Shown here: positions 11,408-23,926 of the stretch, piece by piece | Position numbering within the stretch: position 1 is the stretch's first letter | Layout of the letters: every line of letters starts with the position of its first letter | Position numbers and translations under genes: made by a program | The notes under the pieces: model-generated | Seen by the model: only the letters and a program-made list of their open reading frames with translations | The model's database searches: none | What the model was told of the DNA's origin: nothing | Assembly (NCBI RefSeq): GCF_000327385.1 | Contig: NW_008708301.1 | Span: 2,461,765 to 2,525,764, forward strand | Origin: Lottia gigantea | Taxonomy: Eukaryota; Mollusca; Gastropoda; Lottiidae | DNA length: 64,000 nucleotides | Reading direction: 5' to 3'

Positions 11408-14400
11408 ATGGCGTCGTCTTACAGGACCCCGTCTTTATCTGCTTCGTCTTATTTTCCTGATTATACCAGCACCGTTGGAACCGTGGTGGAGAGACCAAGC
11501 CTCCATGATCGTATGAAAGATGTCCGAGAATTCTTTTACCATGTCGATAATAATGGTAGAAGCCGTATTTTTGGAAAAAGGGCAGACGATTTTTGTAAGT
11601 TTTTGGCTCTTGTTTTGAACTCTAATAGTAGTGGAATGTGTCGTAAATATGATGATTAAAATGAATGAATGTGTTGATTTGTGACAAGGGTTGAAGTTGG
11701 TAGTGATAGGTAGGATTAAAAATACCAAAATGATATCTTTCTGTTATTGAAGACCAATGTATATGATTGGATATGACTAAAAATATGGTCTCCAAAATAG
11801 ATCATACTCATCTAGCCTTTATAGATTGGGATTGATATTGTTTTTTCTGTAGATTTAGTATTTTTTTGAAGATTTCTAAAGAATGGCCAATTTTTGTTTT
11901 ATTTTATACCCCAATGAACTATTCTCTACTATCAGAATTTGAAATGATGCTGCATATGTTCTTAAACTTGTCAAGCCTCTAGATAGACAGGTTGCTTCTC
12001 CTTAAGTTTCAAAGTGAAGCTTATTTGTAACTTCTTTTTTAATAACATGTTAAATTTTTGTATATTTCAGTTCTTTCGTTTATCTTCCATGTAGTTATAA
12101 TCCTTGTTTGTTTAGCATTACTAACTGCTAAAATGGCTATATTTTATGTAGTATTGGACTGGAATTATCCGACTTATAATGGTACAGAGAGTATTCTACA
12201 AACACCAGGTATGATCATTAGAAGGTTAAAGTCACCTATTTGGGTGATTTCCAATCCAATGAAGGTTTGTTAATAGACAAGGCTGTAATATTGCTTTAAA
12301 GTAGGCTTATTAGCATTTGTAGCATCATGAGACATCCACAAACTTTAAATTTGTTTCCTTTTACATTATTTATGTATGAGAAAATGTGATGTATTTTTTA
12401 TATAATTTTCAAAGTATAAACCATTGGAACTGGAAAGATAAACTTATTGGACATATTGTTTTGTAATTGTAGGTCTTACATTCCGTCCCCAACCTAACTC
12501 TATGTCTACTGTTATAAGATTTGTAAAAGGTGACACTACAACCTATGCCCATTATTTAGATCATATGGAGGCATATCTTAGATGTAAGTGTATTTATTAA
12601 CATGAATCCGATTTTAACAGGAAGTTATATAGGTAGATAGATGTTCTCCCAGTTTTCGTCCGTTTTTATTTATTAGCACTTAATTTTAATATAGCCACTT
12701 CAGTTAGTGAGCCCTTTTAAATGTTCATAATATTATCCTTTTGACCTAACTGGATGACTTCTGCTTTAACCTATCAACTGGTTGATGTATGATCTATCAG
12801 ATTATATTGTTTGTGATCCCATCATAATTATTTAACCAACTTTTCTTTTTTTGTTTTAGGAGGGTTTTGGTTATGAGAGCGTTGAAAGTCAGATCCAATG
12901 TGCATATTTGAAAGAGATTTGAATGAAGATCTCAAACTTTGAAATAACATTTGATTTAGATTATTCATTGATAAAATCTCCATTTGATCTGCCTTGTTAC
13001 ACAACCCACACATTTCCCTTTGACATTTTCTTTTAATAACTATGTTTTATTTTCTTGATAGATTATGAAAATGAAAAGCAGCAAGGAGAAAACTATATGG
13101 ATTGTAGTGAAATCAGAGAGAGACGTCGCGAAAATTTAAATAAAGTTTGTCGATTTAACGTAGAATGGTTAGGAGCAGATTGTGTTAAACAGCAAAATTT
13201 TGGTTTTGATGATGGTCAGCCTTGTGTTTTGTTAAAATTGAATAAGGTATGTTTTGTTGAGAGTTGTTGAGATTTAGGTAATACCCGGTAACAAAATATA
13301 ACAACTAAAAAAAACCCCCATTTACATTTGGACGCTACGAAGTGTTCCGTTCTTGGTAAAGACCTAGATTCAATGTCAAAACTTTGTCCATTTACACTAT
13401 TACAAATACAAATGTTCTAAAATAGTAGTGTTTACGATCCGCTGTACTCGGCAACTAATTGAACTCCTATAGACGTATAAGTAACATGAATGGAGAAAAA
13501 ATAATTGCTCTGACAGTCATTTCATCTGCTCCTAGAGACCTGTTTTGAGACCCTTTCGCAGGCCCAAAAGCAAGTTTTTTCGGGCAAGAATCTCATAACT
13601 AGGTTAGAGATTCGGGCAATTCAGATATCTCGCCCCCTCTCGGATGTAAACCTGGCTACCCACTTCGGTAGTCTTATACCAGAACAGTACACTAGACCGT
13701 TTACAATTCATCCATTTCATTCTCAGGACTGTTCTGAGAACAGAAAAATTTTATGTGAATGGAGCTTTAGAATAGAAAGGCATCAAAGAACTGTTAACTG
13801 ATAATGCCAATGTATGAAATATTTTGTAGATCTATGGTTGGGAACCAGAAGAATATCCTGATGACCTTACAATACCTGATTCTATCAGAGATCACTGGAA
13901 TACCTGGTCTATTACTGTAACCTGTGAAGGAGAGGTATGTGTTGGTTATTAACATGAAGAATTGAAACCTCAGGAATATTGATATTAAATTTAAACAGCT
14001 AGTTGTTGAGATTGTGATCAGCCATTCATCTTTCCTGAAATTTGTACACAATTGTACACTGTTTCTAGCCATTGGTTAAGGATATGACATAATTTATGGC
14101 AATTTACCTTGTCAATAATACAAAGTACATTCATTTGATGGCAACAAGAAATATGGCAACAAGAAATTGTTGACTGGCTGACATACATGATCAACAGCTT
14201 TATTCTTTAACCTTCTTGGAGATTATACTATATTTATGCCCAACATTGTCTGAAATGGTTCTCACAACCTCCTAGAAATATATAACATAAGATGATTTGT
14301 TTAATTTTCAGAATGCTGCAGATAAAGAGAATATTGGAACGCTGTATTATTTCCCTCCCAATGGATTCCATTTTAAGTATTACCCATATTTAAATCAGCA

Positions 14401-14551
14401 GGGTTATAGGTCACCCTTAGTTTTTGTAAGATTTGATCATCCTAGACCAGGAACATTAATCATGGTCACATGTAAAGCTTATGCTAGAAATATTAATCAT
14501 GATGCTATCTCTATGATTGGTCAAACGCATTTCGAATTATTGGTAGATTAA
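11408..14551 (+). CDS. ATP1B: Na+/K+-transporting ATPase beta subunit, divergent paralogue
   Basis: Type II membrane glycoprotein that partners the P-type ATPase alpha subunit at the plasma membrane. Six exons: 11408-11594, 12071-12208, 12473-12583, 13062-13246, 13830-13934 and 14312-14551. They give 321 aa with intron phases 1,1,1,0,0. Layout: a long cytoplasmic N-terminus (about 62 aa) with the family EFFY motif, one TM segment (about 63-85), and an ectodomain with six cysteines as expected for three disulfides. The C-terminus has the conserved YFPPNGFHFKYYPYLNQQGY block and ends HFELLVD. Odd point: the usual GRT/S-xxSW motif before the membrane segment is missing, replaced by NNGRSRIFGKRADDF. 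The ATG at 11408 is the first in-frame Met, in a favourable context (caagATGg). Its neighbour at 23927-27655 is a paralogue with the same exon plan. Alpha-partner preference cannot be told from sequence. Confidence 0.93.
13312..13765. mobile_element. Possible short non-autonomous DNA transposon (MITE-like) in ATP1B intron 4
   Basis: This intron stretch differs in texture from its AT-rich surroundings. Its edges carry weakly similar inverted ends: CCATTTACAT near 13314, and the reverse complement of the right edge reads CCATTCACAT. No target-site duplication was confirmed and no coding sequence is present. Confidence 0.25.
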
Positions 14552-17430
14552 TATTTAGTGCTTCTTGATATTTATCAACATACATTTATCTTGAGTCCTC
14601 ATGGGTAACGAGTCAGTTTCAAAATTTATCCCTTGATCCAGCAGATGTCTTTAAATTACTGAACTACTAAGGCTGTTTGGTAATGAAGGCAAATGCCTCA
14701 CTTTGAAATGATAACCAGTCTTTTGAAGTATCTTTTTTCAATAATGTATTTTTAAATCCACCCAGACAACTCTTTGCAGGACTTCAAAAGGTAGTTGCTG
14801 AATCAAGGGAAACAATCTTTGAGGGCTCTAGATTAAAACAGTTGTGTTTTTTAAGTATGCATATCTCACAGGTTAGAGTGAATTGACAGTTTGGATCACC
14901 AGTAATCTATATTTAATTCAATAGATTCTATATTTCTATATAGGTTGAAAAAGAGAAAACTGAATAGAAATTCACTTTGATCATTTTAGGCACAATTTTA
15001 AAGATTAAGTTAACTGTTATTTCAGTTTTTGAATGGCTTTCAGGAATTATTTTTAACTAATAATTTTGTCAGCATTATGTTGCAAAAGTGTAAAATATTT
15101 ATTTTAGTAATCCTTAGTATGGTTAAGTTAACACTGAAGTTTCTTTCTGACTTACATACTTAATCTAAATTTCTCAATGATTTCTCAATTTCTCTCTGAG
15201 TAAATTTAAATATCCTTCCATTAATTTTAAATTTCTTGAAATAGTTAAAAGCAATCATGTTTTAGGTAGATTGTGTCAACAGTATGAAATACTGACTAAG
15301 AGTAAGAAAGGTTGTAGTTTAAGTTTTCTGTACTGAGAGCACCAGTTAATGCAGGCCTGTCACCTAGTTAGTTATTGAATGTTATTTAGTTTTATCATAT
15401 AGATACAAGTTTAACCATTCCTTTGTCTGCTAAGTATTGCCTTCTCTGTGTAATGAATAGATCTTTCCACTATTAACTGATTAGCTATAGAATTATATGG
15501 AATATAACACACTTTGAGCAAACACTAGCCTCACACTATGTAAATGCAGTGACATCCAATAACCTATTAAATTTAATCATGCCATTAACTTGAAATAACT
15601 TATGTGCAGCAATACTGACAGTATCATCAATATAATTTTATTAAAGGATAAACATTTAATATTGTTATTATTCAGTTTAAACTATTTTTTTTATGTATTG
15701 GTGCTTGTAATTTTTTCTATTTGGGTTAAGTTGTTAACTCTTGAGGTCCAGTGATGAGATCTAATACATGTCAATGGAAGCTTGCATGTCATATTTTCTA
15801 CACAAAAGTGCTATAAATGATATCATTTGATTCAGTTTTTGTCTGACACTTTGGTCAATGAATTTCTGAGCAAACATTTGATGAATATTGTTTGTCTTGA
15901 AAGCAATAATTTTCTAATCATTGTGTCATCTTAGTGGTTGCATTTCCCTCCAACATTGTTTTACATTGCTTTCACATTCTAAATCTAGATTGCTCTTGCC
16001 ATTTATATGATTAGATATTTATAGAATCTGTCTTACTTCTTGTACCAAATTATCAATTATACTGATGCCTTCAAATCATTAATTCGGAGCATTGTATAAC
16101 TAAAAACCATTGCTCTCGATATTTCAATATCTACGATATCTATAACTATCAAAATTTTATTTCATATAAAGTGAAATGAATAAATTTACTTGTCTTACAT
16201 AGAATTTTCTAATGGATGCTTGTGAAGTGTCCCCTTACTTATATTTTAGTTTTGTTATTAATTCTAATTTCATCATCCAATGTTTTTAAATCTGACTATT
16301 ATTATGAGTTAGTCAAAATATTCCAATATCATAATCAAACTAGTGGTTGTAGGACCACTATATAGTCCTCATTATCATTATTTGTAAATTTCTCTTCTAT
16401 TTTTATCATAATGAAATAATTTTTATACTATTTTAATAATGTTTTGTACATACATGCCTTGTTAATACCATTCCATTTTATAATCAAATATATCTTCTTT
16501 CTTAAACATGATATTTTTTATACACCCACATAGATATAGATATATTGCTAGTGCACTTGTCTATCTCTCCAGTTTACAATGATAATCATGAGTGTAGGCC
16601 TTAATTACACTTTAGATTCAACAAACTTAGTTTTAAGATCAGGTAGCCTATGAAGTTCAACATATTGCACTGATAAGAAACAGGGTTAATTTTACTTGGC
16701 ATCTTGAAATGCTACTGTTTCTTAAAGAAGCCTAGGCTATTAACATTTTAGTTTAATCTTAGCTGGCTGAAGAAGTCAATCTTTAATTCAATGTGTTTCA
16801 GAATGATATCAGGCCCCTGCAGAACGAAAAATTGTTGTCATTTCTCAGCTTCAGTAGGCCTAGGCCCTATTTCAAAAACTTCCTAGTAAGTACTACTAGT
16901 CAAATTTAATACAATCGCACGCAGAAATTATAGGATAGGCCTAATTACGTAGCCAACATATCAGACACAGACAAACTTGACACATTATACGTCTTAGAGC
17001 AATCGTGTAACAAAAACAGACATTATTGATAGTAGAAACGCCTCTAGAAGACATCAAAATCAACCAAATCTTTGCAGAAGTGGCAGAGCCATAATATATT
17101 GAAGTGGCTCCTCTGGGCAGCTCTGTGGCGCCAATTAATGACGTCTTTTGCGCCTAACCAACATGATTTGTCAAGGGGGGCATAGGCGTAATATTTTACA
17201 AAAATATAATTTTTCAGTGAAGGCGGAGTAGGCCTATCCAAAAAATGATAGTCTCTATTAAAGAATGGATTCAGCTAGGTCCAACTGCATAAATTTATTG
17301 ACTCATTGCGATATTTATCAATGCTTGTGATTGAATCAAGATAACTCTAGAAAAAAAACGAAATAAAATGTTCAAAGTTCAAGGGAGGTAAATACTGGAC
17401 TAAATTATACTATTTTCTATCAAAGACTAA
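14552..17430. other. 3' flank and intergenic DNA after the first ATP1B gene
   Basis: AT-rich sequence with no coding exons seen. The proximal part is probably the ATP1B 3' untranslated region, but no single polyadenylation site could be chosen among the AATAAA-like strings. A minus-strand open stretch at 17044-17241 shows no recognisable domain. Confidence 0.5.
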
Positions 17431-17434
17431 ACTT

Positions 17435-17834
17435 TGGTCACAGTAAAAAGGTCACATGGTAATTTGGTCACAGAAATAAGGTCACATGGTAATTTGGTCA
17501 CAGTAATAAGGTCACACGGTAATTTGGCCACAGTAATAAGGTCACATGGTAATTTGGCCACAGTAATAAGGTTACATGGTAATTTGGTCACAGTAATAAG
17601 GCCACATGGTAATTTGGTCACAGTAAAAAAGTCACACGGTAATTTGGTCACAGTAAAAAGGTCACACGGTAATTTGGTCACAGTAAAAGGGTCACATGGT
17701 AATTTGGTCACAGTAATACGGTCACATGGTGATTTTGGTCACAGTAATACGGTCACACGGTAATTTGGTCACAGTAATAAGGTCACACGGTAATTTGGTC
17801 ACAGTAATATGGTCACACAGTGATCTGGTCAAGG
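17435..17834 (+). repeat. 30-bp minisatellite, left array (about 13 copies)
   Basis: Tandem units of 30 bp with consensus close to GGTCACAGTAATAAGGTCAC then ATGGTAATTT. Each unit contains two GGTCAC words. Since 30 is a multiple of three, both strands stay open as repetitive peptides (SHGNLVTVIR, or TKLPCDLFTV on the other strand); these are not genes. The right array at 20168-20595 is its reverse complement. Confidence 0.95.
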
Positions 17835-18139
17835 CAAAACTAGTAAAATGAAATTACTGGTAACTGGTGTAGCGATATTCATTTCATAATACATAATATA
17901 GTGTTCTGCTTGCCCTCTGCCAGAGATGGATGGACCTTGTGGGGCCCTGAACGGTCGAACAGTATTTGTTATTGCTGATACAACCCGCCACCGGTCTGCC
18001 TTTTAAGCTTGCAAGCCATACCACCGTTTAACTTTTGCCGACTCTCGCCATTCCAAATTACAGAATTCTCACTCACTGAATGCAGCCTGTGAAATCATCC
18101 AGTATTGACTTCAGCAATGAAGTTGATTTAATATGTATT

Positions 18140-18365
18140 TTATATATAATCTCCACTACTCATAAATGTCCGTGCCTGTACCAATAACGTGAGCGTTTCA
18201 AAGCAGATTCTTTTCGATTTTCGGGTGGGGGTAGGGTGAGATGCTTCGCACGTATCTCACGTATCTGAAGGGCGCCCATCTCACCCTACCCGAAAATTGA
18301 AAAACGCTCAGGTCATTGGGACAGGCTTGGAAATTTACGAGCAACGGTGCTAAAATATACGAGCG
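18140..18365. repeat. Long imperfect palindrome
   Basis: The left arm (from about 18157, reading cataaatg, cctgtaccaataacgtgagc, cgattttcggg, tagggtgagatg) pairs with the right arm, catctcaccctacccg (from 18277) through aaacgctc, cattgggacagg and aaatttacgag to about 18341. Weaker pairing extends outward to about 18140 and 18365. The spacer is about 33 bases around 18244-18276. No coding potential. Confidence 0.8.
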
Positions 18366-18540
18366 GACGCCCACAAGGCTATACGCCCACCAGCAGCAAA
18401 TCTCTTCACGGCTTTCGCCTTTTAAATAGCATCACTACTTCCATGTAGCCAATATACACAGGTAAACTAGGTTTTAATCGATTCAGAAAAAAAAATTTGA
18501 ATTAAAAGTCAATTTCAATAAATGTTTTGCTAAGTCGGGG

Positions 18541-19140
18541 GCCATAACTCGGAAGAGGTCAACGAAATCGAACAAACATCAGTGGGTATTGAGATGCTAC
18601 CAATATACACAACCATACCAAGTTTCAGTCAAATCCGATAAGAATTGTAGTTTCTATCTTCTTAAAAAGCCAATTTTAACGCATTTTGCGCAAAGTCAAG
18701 GGCAATAACTCGGAACCCGTTCGATTTAGTCGGACAGACATTAGCGGGTATCAAGATGATACCAAGCATACCAAGTTTCAATCAATTCCGATAAAAATTG
18801 TAATCTCTGTACTCTATATGAGTCAATTTTAATGAATTTTACACAAGGGCAATAACTCCGGAAGCCTTCACGGGAACTGAAAATCGAAAGGAACCGAGAC
18901 CTCATCAATACAGCCATACATATCAAGTTTCATTCAAATCGGATAAAAATTATAGTCCCCACCGTGTTCACAAGCCAAATTAAACACGTTTTGAGCGCGT
19001 CAAGGGCAATAACTCAGAAAGCGTCGGCCGCAAAATGCTGAATATCGAAAGGAACCGAGATCTCATGGATATACATACACATACCAAGTTTCATCAAAAT
19101 CCGATAAAAACTCTAGCCTCTAACGTGTTCACAAGCAAAT
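18541..19140. repeat. About 155-bp tandem repeat, four diverged copies
   Basis: Four copies begin with (g)gcaataactcggaa-like phrases near 18541, 18701, 18848 and 19004 (spacings 160, 147 and 156). Each also contains an accaagtttcAtcaAAtccgataaaaa-like block. The copies are clearly diverged, so the array is old. The phrases resemble repeats commonly seen in mollusc genomes (from memory, unchecked). Confidence 0.85.
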
Positions 19141-20167
19141 TGTGGGGGGGTAAGAGATACGAGTGGTTCCCGGAGGCGGAGCGGGTAATTTTAAAGTAGG
19201 GAATCTGTATGGGTTTAGTTTGAGGGTCTCCCCCATGAAAATTTTTGAAATTTAGGAAGGATTTGGTGCAATCAGACAGTCCCTGGTTTACCCACTGGTC
19301 GGAAAGACTGAATGTTTTTCCGATATCGTCTCCCGGCCTGTGGAGTCTCAAATATCAGGGAGGCCCCCCGCCCCTCCTCTGGCTACGCCACTGTGCACAA
19401 TTGTTGTATGGGGGCTACAGAGCTTATTTATTGTCCGATTCTCTGGGTTTTCTATATTATTATATGTCATTTGTCCACTTTTATTACAATTTAAAGGAGC
19501 AATGTCTATAAGAAAACCAGGCCATAAATGGGCTAAAACTAACAATAGGCCTAAATGAATAGGGTGTGAAACACGGTTTCATTAAATATGGTCAGAGTAA
19601 CTCTATGGAGCTGATGGAGAAGACTGTATCATTGCAAGGTCTTTCAAGATTGAAACGGCTTGGTAGCACCTTTCAAGATTGAAATGGCTTGGTAGGCAAA
19701 TTGATCTAAAGACTAGTTCATTAAACAATCGAGACAATGCCACTATAAATTTAGGTCACATAGGCCTAATCGTTTATTATTTCAGTCTCAAACGCCACTT
19801 GATCGATATGAGGACCAGAAATACAATTCTGCGGAAATATGAATTCCACATTCAGTGGTAAATTCGAAAACGTCAAGATTGCAGCCTGTGTGATGAAAAC
19901 CTGCTTTTCAATTTGCGAATATCAAGTCTCAAATGTCTTGTCGGACTGTGTCGGAGTGTCGGAGGATTCATGACACCGCATCTGGACAGAGCAATTAGTC
20001 CAAAGAACTCCCATGGGACGAAGAGACGAACACAATGACTTTTAAGGTCATTGCAGGTCAAGGTGAAAGTCACGAACCTACTTAAGTTGTGACATTGCCC
20101 GTCCTCCACCATTTATTGAATCTATTAACTACAAGCGGTTGATATGAATAAGATGACCAACACCACT

Positions 20168-20595
20168 GAAAATGGGTAATTTTACTGTGACCAAATTACT
20201 ATGTGACAGTATTACTGTGACCAAATTACCGTGTGACTTTTTTTACTGTGACCAAATTACCGTGTGACCTTATTACTGTGACCAAATTACCATGTGACCT
20301 TTTTTACTGTGACCAAAATACCATGTGACCTTTTTACTGTGACCAAATTACCGTGTGACCCTTTAACTGTGACCGAATTACCGTGTGACCTTATTACTGT
20401 GACCAAATTACCATGTGACCGTATTACTGTGACCAAATTACCGTGTGACTTTTTTACTTTGACCAAATTACCGTGTGACCTTTTTACTGTGACCAAATTA
20501 CCGTGTGACCTTATTACGATGACCAAATTACCGTGTGACCTTTTTACTGTGACCATACTTCCGGTGACCGATTTACCTGTGACCTAATTACCTAC
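20168..20595 (-). repeat. 30-bp minisatellite, right array (about 14 copies, inverted)
   Basis: Units read TTACTGTGACCAAATTACCG then TGTGACCTTA on the plus strand, the reverse complement of the array at 17435-17834. Copies near the outer end (20550-20595) are more degenerate. Open frames through it are by-products of the 30-bp period. Confidence 0.95.
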
Positions 20596-23500
20596 ATTCG
20601 ATTCAAACGGGGTCTCGATGATTGATTGGACAAAGGGAGGTTACTATTGGTAGTAATTTTGCCCTCCTTTTGAAGATTAGGGTGGTAAGAAAAAAAACAG
20701 TTACTATTGACAAGTAACAAGTCACTATTCAACAGAAGGCACCTCCGAGTAATTTTGCCCTCCTTTTATTGTGTTTTTCGTAGATCCCCCTACATACACG
20801 CCGCGAACGTCAACCAGCCAAGACTTTCTCTATTAGTAGACGACATCAACTGTAGCAGGCCTACTGCAGCTCCTGTCGTTCCCCTAATATTGTCCTTTTA
20901 ATAATGACTTCGAAACATGCATGTCTTGTTTGATAGGCTACTAAACTGAACCTAGACATGTTGAATATTATGAACTTAAGTAAGTTTCTTTCTACTTTAG
21001 ATTGTAGACCCTATCTTGGATGGATTTATTCATAGCTTACATGTTAATTGATGATACAATAGTCTTTAATTAAATATGTTACAACCATTAGTTAATAAGA
21101 TAGTTACAATACATTAGTGACTAATATCTCCTAGTTATTGTACCATTATATTAACATTGCTGTTTTACAATCAGGCTATAATAGGTCTGTGTCAATTCAA
21201 ATAATTGTAGGCTACATTTAATTAAGTATTTTATTTCTGTCGTATCGGATGTTATAATGTTTTAACATACACATAGGCCTATATCTCTATGACCAGTCAC
21301 GTAAAATTTATACCTTGAATTATCTTATAATACAATCTGACAATACTAGCCTACCTTAGTGTTATTGGGTGCTTTTATTTGAGAAGCCATTTTTTTACAC
21401 GAAGACAATCTGAAATATTATAGGCCTACAACACTTTTTTAGCGCTTTGGTGTCAATTCTGCAAGCAACAATACATTAATATCAGCATAGCAGCAATTTA
21501 AGTTCGATGGAATTATTATGAGTCATGTAATGAAAAATGGCCGAACCTCTCCACAATTGTCCATATACCATAATCCACAACTCAAAGTCCGACAAACGGA
21601 CGTCAAAGAGCTAGTCACTAATATGAGTCCATCAGCTTTATCAAAATGGAAAAGAATGACATGAAAACCAATGCCCTCTTCTTTTCTATCCTGTGGCTTC
21701 TATGGTATGGAATCAGTTTGGATCATTTATCGGCTTAGACATAGACATAGTCTATTAAATTGTGAATTGGTTGGTTGGTAGATGACAAGTTACCCCACTT
21801 ACCAACCAACCTGTAAATTAAATGGTCAAGAATATATAGCTACAACCCCCACCCCACAATAACCAAACCGTGTAATAATATAGAGTTCTTCCAATCAATA
21901 AATAAGTCAATGTCCCATGTCAATCACTAGTGATAAGAATGTATTGTAATGATCTTGCCCGAGGGTAAGGGTATGTGAAGAAGGGTATAATGTTATGTAA
22001 TAAGAACAATGTATATAGGTATACAATGATAAGTATATATGAAGTGTTAGGTATATTTGATAGATATATTGTGATTGATAAGCTATCTATATCTTATTGT
22101 TCAGTCTTACATCTACCTCATTTTATCTTTATTAATCTCTAGTCCGAAATATTCTTACAACCTCTCTAATGACCCACTATTATAGCTCTACTTCACGTTG
22201 TGCTTATCAAAAAGGTGGTTTTAATGACCATTGATTGGGCTATACCTAGTTTTTGATGGTAGGTCCTGGGAATAGACCCATCTTTTATTTCAAAACCACC
22301 ATTCTAAATTTGCAGACTATCAAAATTGTTGTCCAATCGATTTATCTTCGAGTATCGAAAGAAAGATATTGTCTGGATCAGAAAGACGCATAGAATTATT
22401 AATGAATTTCTGGCTGTGAACTTTTGTTAAAATAAATAGTCACCCATTACTAATCAATCCCTGGATCCATGGATTCTAGTCGGAACAGACCGGACTAAAT
22501 TGTAATATGAAAACATAAAGATGTCCAATATGTCAAGATATAGAAGGTTGTATTGATGTCTACAGGCAGATAATCTACATGTCATCTCTTTCTTTTTAAT
22601 CATTGATTATTATCACTGTCAACACAATAACATATTTTGTTTTAATTTGTAAACTCCACATATCGTCTACGAATTAAGGTCATGGTAAACAATTTCAAAC
22701 CAAAAGGTTGATTGGCAAGAAATTTTAATGTAAAAAAATTGAAGATATATTGTATACCACAGAACAATTTAGAACACTAAATCTCATATTTTTCTTTTTA
22801 TTCTGTTTTATAACTAAACTAAACTAAATTAAAAAACACTACGAAATATATTTACTCTTCTGACTAAGGCCCGTGCTGTTTATGATGGTAATATTCTAAT
22901 TTCAAGCTAATCAATGAAAATATCAGTGGTAACCTATTCCTAAAACCTTTCTGGGGTGAAAATTGTGTGAAATTAACTTTTTTTCACCAAAACGCACTTA
23001 AATTTTTTAGGCTCAGGACGTTGTAAACTTAACCCGTTTTTAAGCTATATGTCTCCATAAGTCAAAATAACAAAGAGATGAACAACTGGAAAAGAATAGT
23101 AGCTAAAATATTCGCGCGAAGAGATAACTATTTCAGATTTCTTTTCTGCTACTTGTTGACGTGAGGACTGGTCATCACAAGCAGTGTACAATAAAATCTA
23201 AATACCAGGTCAGTGACATATTAGCACACTGCAAAATTCCTCTCGATGTTACATAAAAAAAAAACATTAAACGACCCCCCCCCCCCCTCTCCTATCCCCT
23301 CTCCACTCACGTTCAATCCACGCTCTAGTGACGGATCTAATTCTCATGCTCCAACAGTAGCCTACAAAAATTAGAAAAGTATTTCCAAGATGTGTCAAAT
23401 ATGAGCGGTGTCTTTAATCTATGACCTAATTAACAGTAATTGTTCGAGGATAAGTTAGATTATCTAAAGCCGTATTTTTAGCGATTTGTGGGTGTTAAAT

Positions 23501-23926
23501 GATCTATTGTTGTTTTTGGCACCCCGTCAATCTGTCAGAAATAAATTCTAATTTTACACCACTTGCGAAATATTGCGAAATTTTCTTAAAGTTTCATCTA
23601 TTTCGAAATTATTTTTTCTGCAAAGTCAGGTTTTCTTCCATGACGTTTATCAGAAATGTTAATTTCACAAAATTGAACATTATGTCATATTATTTGCGAT
23701 TGTCCTTACATATGATTCGGCAATGTAACAAAGGAATACAGTTACAGTTGAGTAAATATTGTAGTAATACTCTGTAATCTTGTCACGTGACCTGTCTATC
23801 TTTATCGGTTTGTTACGCCTGGTCACGTGGTTTGAGATTATTTTATCGACTGTTTCAGCCTTCTACCGGCAGTACAATCCGGGTTCTCTTCAAGGTTGCA
23901 TCGCATTAGTCTTGTACTCTGCAAAA
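20596..23926. other. Intergenic DNA upstream of the second ATP1B gene
   Basis: No coding exon recognised. A short direct duplication of the phrase agtaattttgccctcctttt occurs near 20650 and 20745. A run of 13 C lies at 23275-23287. The last 200 bases before the ATG should contain the promoter and 5' untranslated region of the ATP1B gene, but no TATA-like element stands out. Confidence 0.5.

Larger units (their letters stand above)
17435..20595. mobile_element. Candidate foldback-like element bounded by inverted minisatellites
   Basis: Two 30-bp-period arrays of nearly the same length (about 400 and 428 bp) and the same consensus lie in opposite orientation, enclosing about 2.3 kb. Foldback elements of flies and sea urchins have long inverted termini made of short tandem repeats, and this region shares that architecture. 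The inner part contains a ~200-bp imperfect palindrome and a ~155-bp tandem repeat but no transposase that I can see. No target-site duplication was identified outside the arrays, so mobility is inferred only from structure. Confidence 0.45.

Noticed and set aside
11435-11728. 97-codon minus-strand open frame
   Set aside because: Shadow of ATP1B exon 1.
17427-17763. Open frames on both strands encoding SHGNLVTVIR or TKLPCDLFTV repeats
   Set aside because: They follow from a 30-bp tandem repeat without stops in those frames; both strands are open, and the same happens in the inverted array at 20287-20587.
19245-19558. Overlapping open frames of 60-88 codons in several frames
   Set aside because: They coincide with a repeat-like stretch ('cccctcctctggctacgccact') and lack any domain.
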